From an uncultured Clostridia bacterium (GTDB taxonomy: Bacteria > Bacillota > Clostridia > UBA1381): 64,000 nucleotides of DNA. This document shows positions 1-10,408 of the stretch, in pieces (the stretch's first letter is position 1; each line of letters opens with the position of its first letter). Location: NCBI GenBank assembly GCA_910585795.1, contig CAJUFV010000171.1:1-64000 (forward strand), given 5' to 3'. Under the pieces are notes generated by a model that was not told the origin of the DNA, did not search any database, and worked only from the letters and a program-made list of their open reading frames with translations. The position numbers and the translations under genes are program-made.

Positions 1-237
1 AAAAAACGTAAAGTTTATTATAATCCGATTATGTCAATATAATTATGCGGCTGTATGCGATAGTATAGATATAAGACCTTGATATATAACAATTAATTGA
101 TTTTGTCAATAAATTTCACATCTTTTCTGTAATTGAAAATTATTTTGTTTAGTACGGCCACAAACTGACTAGCGGAGCTATCTTATTTTTTCTTAACAAA
201 ATTTAAAAAAATGGTTGAAAACGGAAAATTGAACATC
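1..237. other. Non-coding AT-rich stretch at left edge
   Basis: I see no convincing gene here. The stretch is AT-rich and could carry the end or upstream region of a gene left of the window, but no clear promoter or RNA structure stands out. Confidence 0.4.
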
Positions 238-275
238 AAAAAAAGCTGACGCTTTTAAACACACGTCAGCTTTTT
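238..275 (-). terminator. Terminator of the ilv operon
   Basis: An 11-bp perfect inverted repeat (AAAAGCTGACG at 241-251 with its complement at 264-274) is followed on the minus strand by seven U residues. It lies just past the ilvC stop, so it should end the ilvB-ilvN-ilvC transcript. Confidence 0.85.
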
Positions 276-294
276 CATAATCAAATATGTATAA

Positions 295-1329
<1,035 letters not shown>

Positions 1330-1413
1330 TTACCTCTTTCTATATTTTTATTATATAAATATAATATTGTACATTACCATTCATCATGCCGCCTTACAGC
1401 GGTATAATTTTTA

Positions 1414-1917
1414 TTATTTATCCACCTTAAGTGTATTTGTACCGCGTTCAAGCGCTGTCATACCCGTACGTGAAATTTCCTCAATACCGTATGGCTCAAC
1501 AAGGTCAAGAAACGCCCCAAGCTTTCTGTCATGTCCGGTAATTTCGACAGTCAGGGTATTAGCGGAAATATCTACTATATTCGCTCTGAATACTGATGTT
1601 ATTTCTATAAGCTCGCTTCTCGTCTTTGATGTTACCTTTACCTTTACAAGCATAAGTCCGCGCTTTACAAGGTCACTGTCACGCAGTGTTTTTATCTTAA
1701 TAACCTCAATAATTTTTGAAAGCTGCTTTGAAACCTGCTCAACTGTCTGAGCGTCGCCGTTCACCTCAATTGTAATACGAGAAACTGACGCGTCCTGCGT
1801 TGTTCCAACCGAAAGCGAATGAATATTAAATCCTCGTCTTGAAAACAGTCCGACAACTCTTGAAAGTACGCCCGGCTGATTTTCAACAAGAACTGATAAA
1901 GTATATCTCTCTGTCAT
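1414..1917 (-). CDS. ilvN: Acetolactate synthase small (regulatory) subunit
   Basis: This is the regulatory subunit of acetohydroxyacid synthase, which confers valine feedback inhibition and boosts the catalytic subunit. The 167-residue protein opens with an ACT domain (LSVLVENQPGVLSRVVGLF, about residues 6-24), followed by the family's C-terminal domain with GHDRKLGAFLDLVEPYG. I chose the ATG at 1917 because a perfect GGAGG lies about 9 nt upstream inside the end of ilvB. The upstream in-frame codons lack a ribosome site. The ilvB stop is only 1 nt away, so the two subunits are probably translationally coupled. Confidence 0.95.
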   Translation of the reverse strand: MTERYTLSVLVENQPGVLSRVVGLFSRRGFNIHSLSVGTTQDASVSRITIEVNGDAQTVEQVSKQLSKIIEVIKIKTLRDSDLVKRGLMLVKVKVTSKTRSELIEITSVFRANIVDISANTLTVEITGHDRKLGAFLDLVEPYGIEEISRTGMTALERGTNTLKVDK

Positions 1918-1918
1918 T

Positions 1919-3595
1919 TTAGTTATCCTCCTTTTCCGGAAGAGCAGCCTCATTAAGCGCGTCGCCTGTAGGCTCAAACGGACTTACATTAACAATAAGC
2001 AAGTATGAGCCGTCAGCCGCCATCATAGCGTCTATAGCATTTCCAACTTCGCTGTTCTCGGTAACATACGCGCTTTCAAAGCCGTATGCCTTTGCGAGCA
2101 ACGCGAAATCCGGAGTTCCCTCTATATCTACAGCCTGATAATTCGATTTATACAAAAGATACTGATGCTCATGCACCATACCGAGTCTGCCGTTTTTGAA
2201 AAGCACCATTTTAACAGGAATATCCCATTGAGCCATGGTACCCATTTCAGGTAAATCCATCTGAAAACTGCCATCGCCCATTACAGCTATAACAGGCTTT
2301 TTGCCCTCCGCCGCAACAGACGCGCCGATTGCAGCGGGAAGTCCGTAGCCCATAGTTCCGAACCCTCCGGACGTCAAGAGTGAACGCGGAGATGTAAAAG
2401 TAAAGTTATTCGCACACCATATCTGGTTCTGTCCTACCTCTGTTGACAGGTATACATCTGATTTAGTTTTATCAGACAATACATTAAGGAAATATCTTGG
2501 ATTTACAAAACCGTTGTCGTCGCTGAACGGCTTATGCGTAAATCTTTCACGAACTCCCTCTACTTCCTCAATCCATGATTTATCAGCCCTGTATCCCGCA
2601 AGCAGCGGCAGAAGCTGTCTAAGCACATCCTTAATATCACCTACAACAGGAATATACGGCTGAGTATTTTTACCTATTTCAGCAGGGTCTATGTCAATAT
2701 GTATAAGCTTATTCTTTTCCTCAAGTCCCTTGACATTAGCGACTGTTCTGTCGCCCAGTCTTGAACCCATTACTATCACAAGGTCAGCTCTGTTAAAAAT
2801 CATATTGGCTCTTTTTACGCCGTGCGAGCCAATCATGCCGTAATATTTCGGACTGCTTGTCGGAAGGGTACCAATACCCATCATTGTTGATACAACAGGA
2901 ATATCAGTTTCTTTCACAAAGCTCCGAAGCTCATTTGCTGCGTCTGAAATAACTATTCCTCCGCCCGCAAGTATTACAGGCTTTTTCGCGTCCTTTATAG
3001 CCTCGGCAACCTTTCTAAGCTGCGACTCGTTTGCCTTTCCGATAATCTTATATCCTCTCACACCGATTTCCTCTTCAGTGTCAGGATAGTCAAATTCCAT
3101 TTTTAGAATATCCATCGGAAAGTCAATCAGCACAGGACCCGGACGGCCTGTATTGGCGATATGAAACGCCTCATTCACCACTCTCGGAATATCAAGTCCG
3201 TCTTTAATCAAATAGCTGTGCTTTGTAAAAGGAAGGGTCGCGCCTGTTATGTCAACCTCCTGAAAAGCGTCCTTTCCTATAAGCTTTGTTCCCACCTGTC
3301 CGGTGAGCGCGACCATAGGAACAGAATCCATATAAGCGGTCGCAATACCTGTGATAAGGTTTGTCGCGCCCGGACCTGATGTAGCGGTGCAAACGCCCGC
3401 CTGTTTTGTAACAATCGCATAGCCTGATGCCATATGAGCAGCCCCCTGCTCATTACGTGTTAAAATATGTTTTATTGAAGATGCTGACAATCTGTCTATA
3501 ATAGGACAGTTAGCCGCGCCCGGATATCCAAATACAACTTTAACGCCGTTTTTCTCCAGTGTTTTAACAACCATTTCAGCACCGGTCATTCTCAC
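1919..3595 (-). CDS. ilvB: Acetolactate synthase large (catalytic) subunit
   Basis: This thiamine-diphosphate enzyme condenses pyruvate with pyruvate or 2-ketobutyrate, the first common step to valine, leucine and isoleucine. At 558 residues it has the usual length. The N-terminal ThDP domain has VFGYPGAANCPI and the catalytic glutamate in RNEQGAAHMASGYA. The C-terminal ThDP-binding motif starts GDGSFQMDLPEM. The start is probably GTG (3595), 8 nt after AAAGGGGG. An ATG two codons later is the alternative. It is the first gene of the operon and has a leader of about 185 nt with a consensus promoter. Confidence 0.96.
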   Translation of the reverse strand: MRMTGAEMVVKTLEKNGVKVVFGYPGAANCPIIDRLSASSIKHILTRNEQGAAHMASGYAIVTKQAGVCTATSGPGATNLITGIATAYMDSVPMVALTGQVGTKLIGKDAFQEVDITGATLPFTKHSYLIKDGLDIPRVVNEAFHIANTGRPGPVLIDFPMDILKMEFDYPDTEEEIGVRGYKIIGKANESQLRKVAEAIKDAKKPVILAGGGIVISDAANELRSFVKETDIPVVSTMMGIGTLPTSSPKYYGMIGSHGVKRANMIFNRADLVIVMGSRLGDRTVANVKGLEEKNKLIHIDIDPAEIGKNTQPYIPVVGDIKDVLRQLLPLLAGYRADKSWIEEVEGVRERFTHKPFSDDNGFVNPRYFLNVLSDKTKSDVYLSTEVGQNQIWCANNFTFTSPRSLLTSGGFGTMGYGLPAAIGASVAAEGKKPVIAVMGDGSFQMDLPEMGTMAQWDIPVKMVLFKNGRLGMVHEHQYLLYKSNYQAVDIEGTPDFALLAKAYGFESAYVTENSEVGNAIDAMMAADGSYLLIVNVSPFEPTGDALNEAALPEKEDN

Positions 3596-3643
3596 AAAAA
3601 ATTCCCCCTTTGAAGTTTAGTTTAATAAATATCGACACGGCTT

Positions 3644-3760
3644 CTATCCCGCGCCCAAACCATCTTTCTGATTTGTCTTGTGGAAAATCGAATGTTCCCA
3701 AATTCGAATGTCTTCGGAAACGATGGTGCTGCTGTAAGCGGAAGTGTTTTTACCGCTCAT
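3644..3760 (-). other. Possible leader ORF in the ilvB 5' untranslated region
   Basis: A 38-codon frame (ATG at 3760, TAG at 3644) begins about 20 nt after the predicted ilvB transcription start. It contains four Ile and one Val in 14 codons (TIVSEDIRIWEHSI). There is no good ribosome site before it, and I did not find a matching antiterminator/terminator pair. The leader also holds near-repeats (ACATTCGA twice within 25 nt) that could fold. I looked for T-box sequences and found none. It may be an attenuation peptide or a chance frame. Confidence 0.25.
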
Positions 3761-3787
3761 GATACAACTATAATATTGTACTATTCT

Positions 3788-3816
3788 ATTTTATCAGTGA
3801 AAGACATAATTGTCAA
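3788..3816 (-). promoter_or_regulatory. Promoter of the ilvBNC operon
   Basis: On the minus strand, TTGACA (3816-3811) and TAAAAT (3793-3788) are separated by exactly 17 bp, a near-consensus sigma-A promoter. Transcription should start near 3780. Confidence 0.75.
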
Positions 3817-4275
3817 CTATTTTTCTACATTATTGTTATTGTTAGATACTTACCGAGGCTAATTAACGCGTATATTTGTACTTTTGCATGGTCAAAAGCA
3901 TAAATAACCAGAAAATAATAGATAAATTCCTCCCTTTTCTGAACACAACCCGCCTCAACATTCAGCTCCTAGCTCACTTGAGAGAATATTAAAATCAGTC
4001 ATTTTATTGAAGTACACACTCTGCTTTTTACACTATATCACTTAAATATAACAGTAAGAAATCCGCGCAAACGCTATCACTCTGATTGCCAACAACAAAA
4101 TGTTACGTTCAAACCGCATTATTATTTTTTTGTATGCATATATTCTTGTACAATGCTCACGCGCAGTTCTGTTTTTACCGCGAAATTCTCATTCATAAGA
4201 ACTGATATTTTTATCAGTCCTCTTTTTACCCAAAAAAGGAATTGACAAGAAATGATATTTTTGTATATTTTTTTA
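3817..4275. other. Intergenic region between divergent operons
   Basis: I see no gene in these roughly 460 bp. A short hairpin (ACTGATA and TATCAGT, about 4201-4219) is followed by CCTCTTTTT, resembling a weak plus-strand terminator, although no plus-strand gene precedes it. Confidence 0.4.
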
Positions 4276-4304
4276 TTGCGGCATACGTATAATTATGATA
4301 TAAT
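4276..4304 (+). promoter_or_regulatory. Promoter of the NifU-like/GGGtGRT operon
   Basis: TTGCGG (4276-4281) and a perfect TATAAT (4299-4304) are 17 bp apart. The -35 box sits in TGCGGCA, whose inverted copy TGCCGCA lies at about 4324-4330, just downstream of the start point. This pair could be an operator or fold as a leader hairpin. Confidence 0.65.
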
Positions 4305-4351
4305 GAAAATAATGAGCGGTATCTGCCGCATACAACGAAAGGAGTAATAGT

Positions 4352-5044
4352 ATGAAATATTCAAGCGAAGTAGAACACATGTGTCCTTTAACAAAAGGCG
4401 CATATCACGGCCCTGCTCCGATACCTCAGGAAGGTAAATGGACACAGGCAAAGGAAATAAAGGATATTTCCGGTCTGACGCACGGTATAGGCTGGTGCGC
4501 GCCTCAGCAGGGTACCTGCAAGCTCACACTTAATGTCAAGGAAGGTATTATTCAGGAGGCTCTTGTTGAAACAGTCGGCTGCTCAGGCATGACTCACAGC
4601 GCTGCTATGGCTTCTGAAATTCTTGTTGGAAAAACTATTCTTGAAGCTCTTAACACAGACCTTGTATGTGACGCTATCAACACGGCTATGAGAGAATTGT
4701 TCCTGCAGATTGTTTATGGACGTACACAGACTGCTTTTTCTGAGGACGGTCTTCCAATCGGCGCGGGTCTTGAAGACCTCGGAAAAGGTCTACGCAGTCA
4801 GGTAGGCACAACATACGCGACACTTGAAAAAGGTCCGAGATACCTTGAGCTGGCAGAGGGCTACATAACAAAAATCGCTGTTGATGATAACAATGAAATT
4901 ATCGGTTACAAGTTTGTTCACCTTGGCAAGATGATGGAAATGATTGCCAAAGGCATGGACGCTAATGAGGCTCTTGAGAAGGCAAGCGGACAGTACGGCA
5001 GAGTTGATGACGCCGCAAAGCTGCTTGACCCAAGACACGAATAA
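4352..5044 (+). CDS. NifU-like iron-sulfur cluster scaffold-type protein
   Basis: The 230-residue protein resembles the N-terminal domain of NifU/IscU scaffolds. The block VGCSGMTHSAAMASEILVG followed by KTILEAL aligns with the cysteine-containing GC-x-SA-x-ASSS segment of NifU. Other cysteines that could bind metal include HMCPLTKG, GWCAPQQGTC and LVCDA. An ATG follows GAAAGGAG at good spacing. It is 22 bp upstream of the GGGtGRT protein, and that pairing is common in Clostridia. I infer cytosolic Fe-S or metal handling. The partner enzyme and exact role are not known. Confidence 0.8.
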   Translation: MKYSSEVEHMCPLTKGAYHGPAPIPQEGKWTQAKEIKDISGLTHGIGWCAPQQGTCKLTLNVKEGIIQEALVETVGCSGMTHSAAMASEILVGKTILEALNTDLVCDAINTAMRELFLQIVYGRTQTAFSEDGLPIGAGLEDLGKGLRSQVGTTYATLEKGPRYLELAEGYITKIAVDDNNEIIGYKFVHLGKMMEMIAKGMDANEALEKASGQYGRVDDAAKLLDPRHE

Positions 5045-5066
5045 TCTGACAGGGAGGTAATATATA

Positions 5067-6068
5067 ATGGCTTTATTTGAAAGTTATGAAAGAAGAATAG
5101 ACCAAATTAATGCTGAGCTGAAAAAGCACGGTATTTCATCAATTGAAGAAGCTAAAAAGATTTGTGATGACGCAGGCGTTGACGCTTACGGAATCGCAAA
5201 GGAAATCCAGCCTATATGCTTTGAAAACGCAGGCTGGGCGTATACTGTAGGCGCGGCTATCGCAATCAAGGACGGTGTTAAGACAGCCGCTGAAGCCGCT
5301 GAAAAAATCGGTCTTGGCCTACAGTCATTCTGTATCCCCGGCTCTGTTGCGGATGACAGAAAGGTTGGTATAGGACACGGAAATTTAGGAGCTATGCTTC
5401 TAAGAGACGAAACAAAATGCTTCGCATTTCTTGCCGGTCACGAATCTTTCGCGGCGGCTGAGGGCGCTATCGGTCTCGCAAGAAGCGCTAACAAGGCTCG
5501 TAAGGAGGATTTGAGAGTTATCCTTAATGGTCTCGGAAAGGACGCCGCTCAGATTATTTCAAGAATCAACGGCTTTACATATGTACAGACTCAGTTTGAC
5601 TACTACACCGGCGAGGTTAAGGTTGTTAAGGAAACAGCCTACTCAAACGGCGAAAGAGCAAAGGTTCGCTGTTACGGCGCCGACGATGTCCGCGAGGGCG
5701 TTGCTATAATGCATCTCGAAGGCGTAGATGTTTCTATAACAGGTAACTCAACAAATCCAACACGTTTCCAGCATCCTGTAGCAGGTACATACAAGAAGGA
5801 ATGTATCGAACAGGGCAAGAAGTATTTCTCAGTCGCGTCAGGCGGCGGTACAGGACGTACACTTCACCCTGACAACATGGCGGCAGGTCCCGCTTCTTAC
5901 GGTATGACAGATACAATGGGCAGAATGCACTCAGACGCTCAGTTCGCAGGTTCCTCATCAGTTCCGGCTCATGTCGAAATGATGGGACTTATCGGCGCCG
6001 GCAACAACCCGATGGTTGGTATGACTGTTGCTGTTGCTGTTGCTATTGAGGAAGCAATGAATAAATAA
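5067..6068 (+). CDS. GGGtGRT family protein of unknown function
   Basis: This 333-residue protein carries the family's signature, VASGGGTGRTLHPDNMAAG, in the second half, then a glycine/methionine-rich tail (GLIGAGNNPMVGM) ending in an alanine/valine helix. There is no signal peptide and the segment looks cytosolic. The start follows GGGAGGTAA. It is the second gene of a two-gene operon with the NifU-like protein and ends at a terminator. The pairing suggests that the partner supplies or receives an Fe-S cluster. No reaction is established for the family. Confidence 0.85.
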   Translation: MALFESYERRIDQINAELKKHGISSIEEAKKICDDAGVDAYGIAKEIQPICFENAGWAYTVGAAIAIKDGVKTAAEAAEKIGLGLQSFCIPGSVADDRKVGIGHGNLGAMLLRDETKCFAFLAGHESFAAAEGAIGLARSANKARKEDLRVILNGLGKDAAQIISRINGFTYVQTQFDYYTGEVKVVKETAYSNGERAKVRCYGADDVREGVAIMHLEGVDVSITGNSTNPTRFQHPVAGTYKKECIEQGKKYFSVASGGGTGRTLHPDNMAAGPASYGMTDTMGRMHSDAQFAGSSSVPAHVEMMGLIGAGNNPMVGMTVAVAVAIEEAMNK

Positions 6069-6086
6069 GAATCAGTAATAAAATTT

Positions 6087-6124
6087 AAAATCAGACGTAT
6101 CCTTATGGTATGTCTGATTTTATT
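6087..6124 (+). terminator. Terminator after the GGGtGRT gene
   Basis: AAAATCAGACG (6087-6097) pairs with TGTCTGATTTT (6111-6121), allowing one G-U pair, and the transcript ends in a short U-rich tail. It lies 20 bp past the stop codon. Confidence 0.75.
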
Positions 6125-6151
6125 CAATAGTCAAAAAAGGGGGATATCTTT

Positions 6152-7285
6152 ATGGAAGAAACAAAAAAATTACCTCAATATAATCTTATTGGGGCAATAC
6201 TGTTCTCAATGGCGGTATTATTCGGCATTATCGGTGTTGTTTCAAGGCTGACACACGTCTTTTCCGTGCTTTACACAATACAGTCAGCAGTTTATATTGG
6301 AGGATGTATTGTGCTTGCGGTATCGCTATTCCAAAAGCGCGGCGATATACTTACTCTTATCGGATTCGCACTGCTTGCCGCGGCGTCATTACTGGCTCTT
6401 TGCTTTAACCTTAGATACGGAATTAGGAGTATACTTCCGGATTTACTGGATTTGATAGGATATATAGGCGCTCTTGTTATAGCGCTGGCATTCTTTACGG
6501 CATACATACCGCAATACCGCGGCAAAACACAAAAGCTCTGGTTTGTTCCGGCTATATGTATAGCGGGTCAGGTAATCATAAGATTTTTTATATGGATTAC
6601 TATAATAATTATCGGAGGCAGATACCATGTCAGCTTCTGGCAGACAATGCTGAGCGCGGCGGCAATTTTGTTCGCGTGCATGTGGATAGTATATCCTGAA
6701 GGTATGCCTCATAAGCAATATACCTCCAATCCGGACAGCGCAAATTATAACTCGTCTGCCGGTATTGTTCCGGAGGACAGAGGTTATTTCGAGCTGGCCG
6801 CGCATGTTCTTCTTCTCCTCTTCACCTGCGGTATATGGTATTACATCTGGATTTACCGTATGACGGAATATCTGAACCGTGTTGAGGATGAACCGCCGCG
6901 CAATCCTGTAACAAAGCTTCTGCTTTGTATGTTTGTGCCGTTTTATCTTATTTACTGGGTATATAAAAGCGCCCAGAGAGTTGATAAGCTCGCAGCATCA
7001 AAGGGCGTATCCTCTGACCTATCCACATTATGTTTAATTCTTGCTATTTTCGTAGGTATTCTTCCTCCGATTCTGATACAGGATAAAATAAATTCGATTA
7101 TACGGTCAGGCTCGGCTTCTGACACTCAGTCCCAGACCACAGACACTTCGCATACAGACGAGTATCAGCAGACATCAAACGTTGACATTCCAGAGGAATT
7201 AAAAAAATACAAGGAATTGCTCGACAGCGGCATTATAACTCAAGAAGATTACGACGCAAAGAAAAAACAATTATTAAATTTATAA
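6152..7285 (+). CDS. Membrane protein with DUF4234 and C-terminal SHOCT domain
   Basis: The 377-residue protein has about five N-terminal membrane segments (residues 10-185). A DUF4234-type unit follows (FTCGIWYYIWIYRMTEYLN, then PVTKLLLCMFVPFYLIYWV) with further membrane segments. After an acidic Ser/Thr/Gln linker comes a SHOCT motif at the C-terminus (KYKELLDSGIITQEDYDAK), a short helical pair often used for oligomerisation. The ATG follows GGGGGATATC. It sits alone between two terminators, so it is probably monocistronic. The function is unknown. Confidence 0.8.
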   Translation: MEETKKLPQYNLIGAILFSMAVLFGIIGVVSRLTHVFSVLYTIQSAVYIGGCIVLAVSLFQKRGDILTLIGFALLAAASLLALCFNLRYGIRSILPDLLDLIGYIGALVIALAFFTAYIPQYRGKTQKLWFVPAICIAGQVIIRFFIWITIIIIGGRYHVSFWQTMLSAAAILFACMWIVYPEGMPHKQYTSNPDSANYNSSAGIVPEDRGYFELAAHVLLLLFTCGIWYYIWIYRMTEYLNRVEDEPPRNPVTKLLLCMFVPFYLIYWVYKSAQRVDKLAASKGVSSDLSTLCLILAIFVGILPPILIQDKINSIIRSGSASDTQSQTTDTSHTDEYQQTSNVDIPEELKKYKELLDSGIITQEDYDAKKKQLLNL

Positions 7286-7290
7286 CTATA

Positions 7291-7329
7291 ATAAAGTCAG
7301 GTTCATTTGCTGAACCTGACTTTATTTTT
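7291..7329 (+). terminator. Strong terminator after the DUF4234 gene
   Basis: A 15-bp perfect stem (ATAAAGTCAGGTTCA at 7291-7305 with its complement at 7311-7325) and a 5-nt loop are followed by a U-rich tail. Confidence 0.9.
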
Positions 7330-7674
7330 AATTTCTCTGTTATGTCCAAGGAATTTCCTTTATATCAATAATCGGCTGTAATGTATCAGCAAATATAAAT
7401 ACTTTTTACTTCACGATTGACAACTCTATTTTTATAATTATACCATACATATCCGTAATACGCAAACCGGCCATACTGACATAATTAAGATGCTGTTTAA
7501 TATCATAAAACTAAAAAATGCTATTTTTATATTGCAATAATATTATTCTGTATGTTATAATTGCTTTACCGCATTAATAAAGCGGAAATATATTAAAAAT
7601 TCTGAATGCGCTCCGGCAAAATTCATTCATACCGCTGTGTGACTGAAGGAGTGTAGAAATTAGGAGGTAGGAAA
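7330..7674 (+). promoter_or_regulatory. Upstream region and promoter of potABCD
   Basis: No gene is visible here. The best promoter is TTGCAA (7532-7537), an 18-bp spacer and TATAAT (7556-7561), placing the start near 7568. A second candidate with TTGACA at 7417-7422 lies further up. The leader of about 105 nt has a small hairpin (CCGC/GCGG around 7570-7585) and ends in a strong AGGAGG site before the TTG start of potA. Confidence 0.55.
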
Positions 7675-8715
7675 TTGAAAAAAAATATTATTAGTCTCGA
7701 AAACATCGTCGTTTCCTTTGACGATGAACGTATTCTGAACAACATCAGCCTTGAAATTAAAGACAAGGAATTTGTAACCTTTCTGGGGCCGTCTGGCTGC
7801 GGAAAAACAACTACGCTGCGAATTATAGGCGGATTTTTAACGCCGGACAGCGGCAGCATCAAATTTGAGGATAAGGAGATTAATAATATACCTCCTTATA
7901 AACGTAATGTAAACACAGTATTTCAAAGATACGCTCTGTTTCCGCATCTTAATGTATTTGATAATATCGCGTTTGGACTTAAGGTAAAAAAATTTCCTGA
8001 TAAGGAAATTCAAAAACGCGTAAGTCAAATGCTTGAGCTTGTGAATCTGAAGGGCTTTGAAAAACGCTCTATAGACCGTCTTTCAGGCGGACAGCAGCAG
8101 CGCGTCGCTATAGCAAGAGCGCTTGTAAACGAACCAAAGGTCTTACTTCTGGACGAACCTCTGGGCGCGCTTGACCTGAAGCTTCGCAAAGAAATGCAGA
8201 CTGAGCTTAAGCGTATACAGCAAAGTCTTGAAATTACGTTTATATATGTAACTCACGACCAGGAGGAGGCTCTTACTATGAGTGATACGGTAGTCGTGAT
8301 GAATAATGGCGATATACAACAGGTAGGCTCGCCTGTAGATATATATAATGAACCTATAAACGCGTTTGTTGCCGATTTTATCGGTGAAAGCAACATCTTA
8401 AACGGTATGATGGTCAGGGATTTACTCGTTGAGATAAGCGGACACAAATTTGAATGTGTTGACAAAGGGTTTGGAGAAAATAAAAGTGTGGATGTTGTAA
8501 TCCGTCCGGAGGACATTAAGCTTGTAAAACCGGACGAAGCGCAAATTTCCGGAGTAGTGCAGTCAGTCACCTTTAAAGGCGTTCACTATGAGATGCTTAT
8601 AGAAGCGTATGACCACAACTGGCTTGTACATTCTACTAAAGCAGCCGTAGCCGGTTCTACTGTGGGCCTCACCTTTGACCCATACGATATACATATAATG
8701 AACAAAATGATATAA
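7675..8715 (+). CDS. potA: Spermidine/putrescine ABC transporter, ATPase subunit
   Basis: This ATPase powers uptake of polyamines through the PotB/PotC channel. At 346 residues it has the usual length. Walker A is GPSGCGKTT (about residues 40-48), the ABC signature is LSGGQQQR, Walker B is [11 protein letters not shown], and the switch histidine is in YVTHDQEEA. The C-terminal part is the TOBE-type regulatory domain ([12 protein letters not shown]). Translation starts at TTG (7675), since AGGAGGTAGG is correctly spaced before it and no ATG lies nearby. It is the first gene of potABCD. Confidence 0.93.
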   Translation: MKKNIISLENIVVSFDDERILNNISLEIKDKEFVTFLGPSGCGKTTTLRIIGGFLTPDSGSIKFEDKEINNIPPYKRNVNTVFQRYALFPHLNVFDNIAFGLKVKKFPDKEIQKRVSQMLELVNLKGFEKRSIDRLSGGQQQRVAIARALVNEPKVLLLDEPLGALDLKLRKEMQTELKRIQQSLEITFIYVTHDQEEALTMSDTVVVMNNGDIQQVGSPVDIYNEPINAFVADFIGESNILNGMMVRDLLVEISGHKFECVDKGFGENKSVDVVIRPEDIKLVKPDEAQISGVVQSVTFKGVHYEMLIEAYDHNWLVHSTKAAVAGSTVGLTFDPYDIHIMNKMI

Positions 8716-8729
8716 GGGGGGGTGACAAT

Positions 8730-9536
8730 ATGAGAAAATTAATTTCTGCCCCCTATCTGCTATGGATGGCAGTATTTATTATTGTGCCGCTTGTAATGGT
8801 GGCTTATTTCGCTGTCACAACCGCTGACGGCCATTTTACCCTTGATTATCTTGCGGCAGTATCGCAGTATTCAAATATATTTATACGCTCAATATGGCTT
8901 GCGGCAATCGCAACGGTGATATGTCTTATCATAGCGTATCCGCTTGCGCTTATACTTGCACGCATGGATAAAAGCTACCAAAGTACTGTACTTATGATTG
9001 TAATGCTTCCAATGTGGATGAACTTTCTTTTAAGGACATATGCATGGATGACTATTCTGGGCAACAACGGTATTATAAACAGCTTTTTGGAGCTTTTCGG
9101 CCTTGGCCCGTTTAAAATGCTTAACACACAGGGCGCTGTAGTTCTCGGCATGGTCTATAATTACCTGCCGTATATGATTCTGCCGCTTTATAATGTGCTC
9201 GCGAAGCTTGATAAAAGCATCATTGAAGCCGCTCAGGATTTAGGCTGCAATAACGCGAAAACACTGATAAAGGTAACACTTCCGCTAAGCATGCCCGGAA
9301 TCATGTCTGGTATAACAATGGTATTCGTACCCGCAATCAGTACATTTATCATATCACGAATGCTTGGAGGAGGCTCTAATCTGCTCATCGGTGACCTGAT
9401 TGAAATGCAGTTTCTCGGAACTTCATATAATCCGAACCTCGGAGCGGCAATCTCACTTGTACTCATGGTAATTATACTGCTTATTATGACAATTCTTAAT
9501 CAGTTCGACGAAGATGACGACAGAGTTCTCATGTAG
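8730..9536 (+). CDS. potB: Spermidine/putrescine ABC transporter permease
   Basis: This inner-membrane permease is half of the polyamine channel. The 268 residues include about six membrane segments, and the conserved cytoplasmic EAA loop is EAAQDLGCNNAKTLIKVTLP (about residues 170-189), which contacts PotA. The ATG follows a G-rich ribosome site (AAGGGGGGGTGA). The gene lies 14 bp after potA and 77 bp before potC, whose product is the partner permease. Confidence 0.92.
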   Translation: MRKLISAPYLLWMAVFIIVPLVMVAYFAVTTADGHFTLDYLAAVSQYSNIFIRSIWLAAIATVICLIIAYPLALILARMDKSYQSTVLMIVMLPMWMNFLLRTYAWMTILGNNGIINSFLELFGLGPFKMLNTQGAVVLGMVYNYLPYMILPLYNVLAKLDKSIIEAAQDLGCNNAKTLIKVTLPLSMPGIMSGITMVFVPAISTFIISRMLGGGSNLLIGDLIEMQFLGTSYNPNLGAAISLVLMVIILLIMTILNQFDEDDDRVLM

Positions 9537-9613
9537 AAAGAAGCAGCTTAAAAGCACAGTACATACTCTGCTTTAATTATGAGATATTACCGTAGAAAGG
9601 ACGTGGGATTAAA

Positions 9614-10408
9614 TTGAAAAAAATATCAAAAATATATTTATCACTTGTAATGCTGTTTCTGTATATGCCGATTGTTGTGCTTGTCATATTCTCATTTAAC
9701 GTGTCAAAAAGTCATTCGGTCTTTTCAGGCTTCACACTGGACTGGTATATAAAACTATTTCATAATGAAATCATTATGAAATCACTTTTACATACAATTA
9801 TTGTTGCCGCGGCGGCGTCTATAGCCGCAACAGTACTTGGTACCGCAGCGGCAATAGGAATAAACAAAATGAAAAAGCTGCCTAAAATGATTATTATGCA
9901 GGGAACAAATATACCTATTATCAATCCTGAAATTGTAACAGGTGTTTCACTTATGCTGCTGTTTGTATTTTTCGCGGCAAGGATGAATTTTGAATTTGGA
10001 TTTATAACTCTCATCATAGCTCATATCACTTTTAATGTGCCTTACGTTATACTGAATATAATGCCAAAATTCAGACAGATGAATCCTAACATTTACGAGG
10101 CCGCACAGGATTTGGGCTGTAATCCTGTCTCAGCATTTTTCAAGGTGATTCTGCCGGAAATCATGCCGGGCGTCGTATCAGGCTTTCTGATGTCATTTAC
10201 CTTTTCGCTGGATGATTTTGTTATCAGTTATTTTACCAGCGGCGCGACATCGCAGACGCTTCCAATAACTATTTATTCAATGACAAGGCGCAAGGTGAGT
10301 CCGGAAATAAACGCGCTTTCAACAATTATATTTATTGTTGTGCTTATCGTTCTTATTGTAAAAAATATAATAGAGCGCAGAAGCGCTGTAAAGCGGGGTG
10401 TTAAATGA
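9614..10408 (+). CDS. potC: Spermidine/putrescine ABC transporter permease
   Basis: This is the second polyamine permease of 264 residues, with about six membrane segments and an EAA loop reading EAAQDLGCNPVSAFFKVILP near residues 160-179. The start is TTG (9614), preceded by AAAGGACGTGGG. The C-terminus ends in a short basic cytoplasmic tail. Its stop codon overlaps the potD start (ATGA), so the two are translationally coupled. Confidence 0.92.
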   Translation: MKKISKIYLSLVMLFLYMPIVVLVIFSFNVSKSHSVFSGFTLDWYIKLFHNEIIMKSLLHTIIVAAAASIAATVLGTAAAIGINKMKKLPKMIIMQGTNIPIINPEIVTGVSLMLLFVFFAARMNFEFGFITLIIAHITFNVPYVILNIMPKFRQMNPNIYEAAQDLGCNPVSAFFKVILPEIMPGVVSGFLMSFTFSLDDFVISYFTSGATSQTLPITIYSMTRRKVSPEINALSTIIFIVVLIVLIVKNIIERRSAVKRGVK

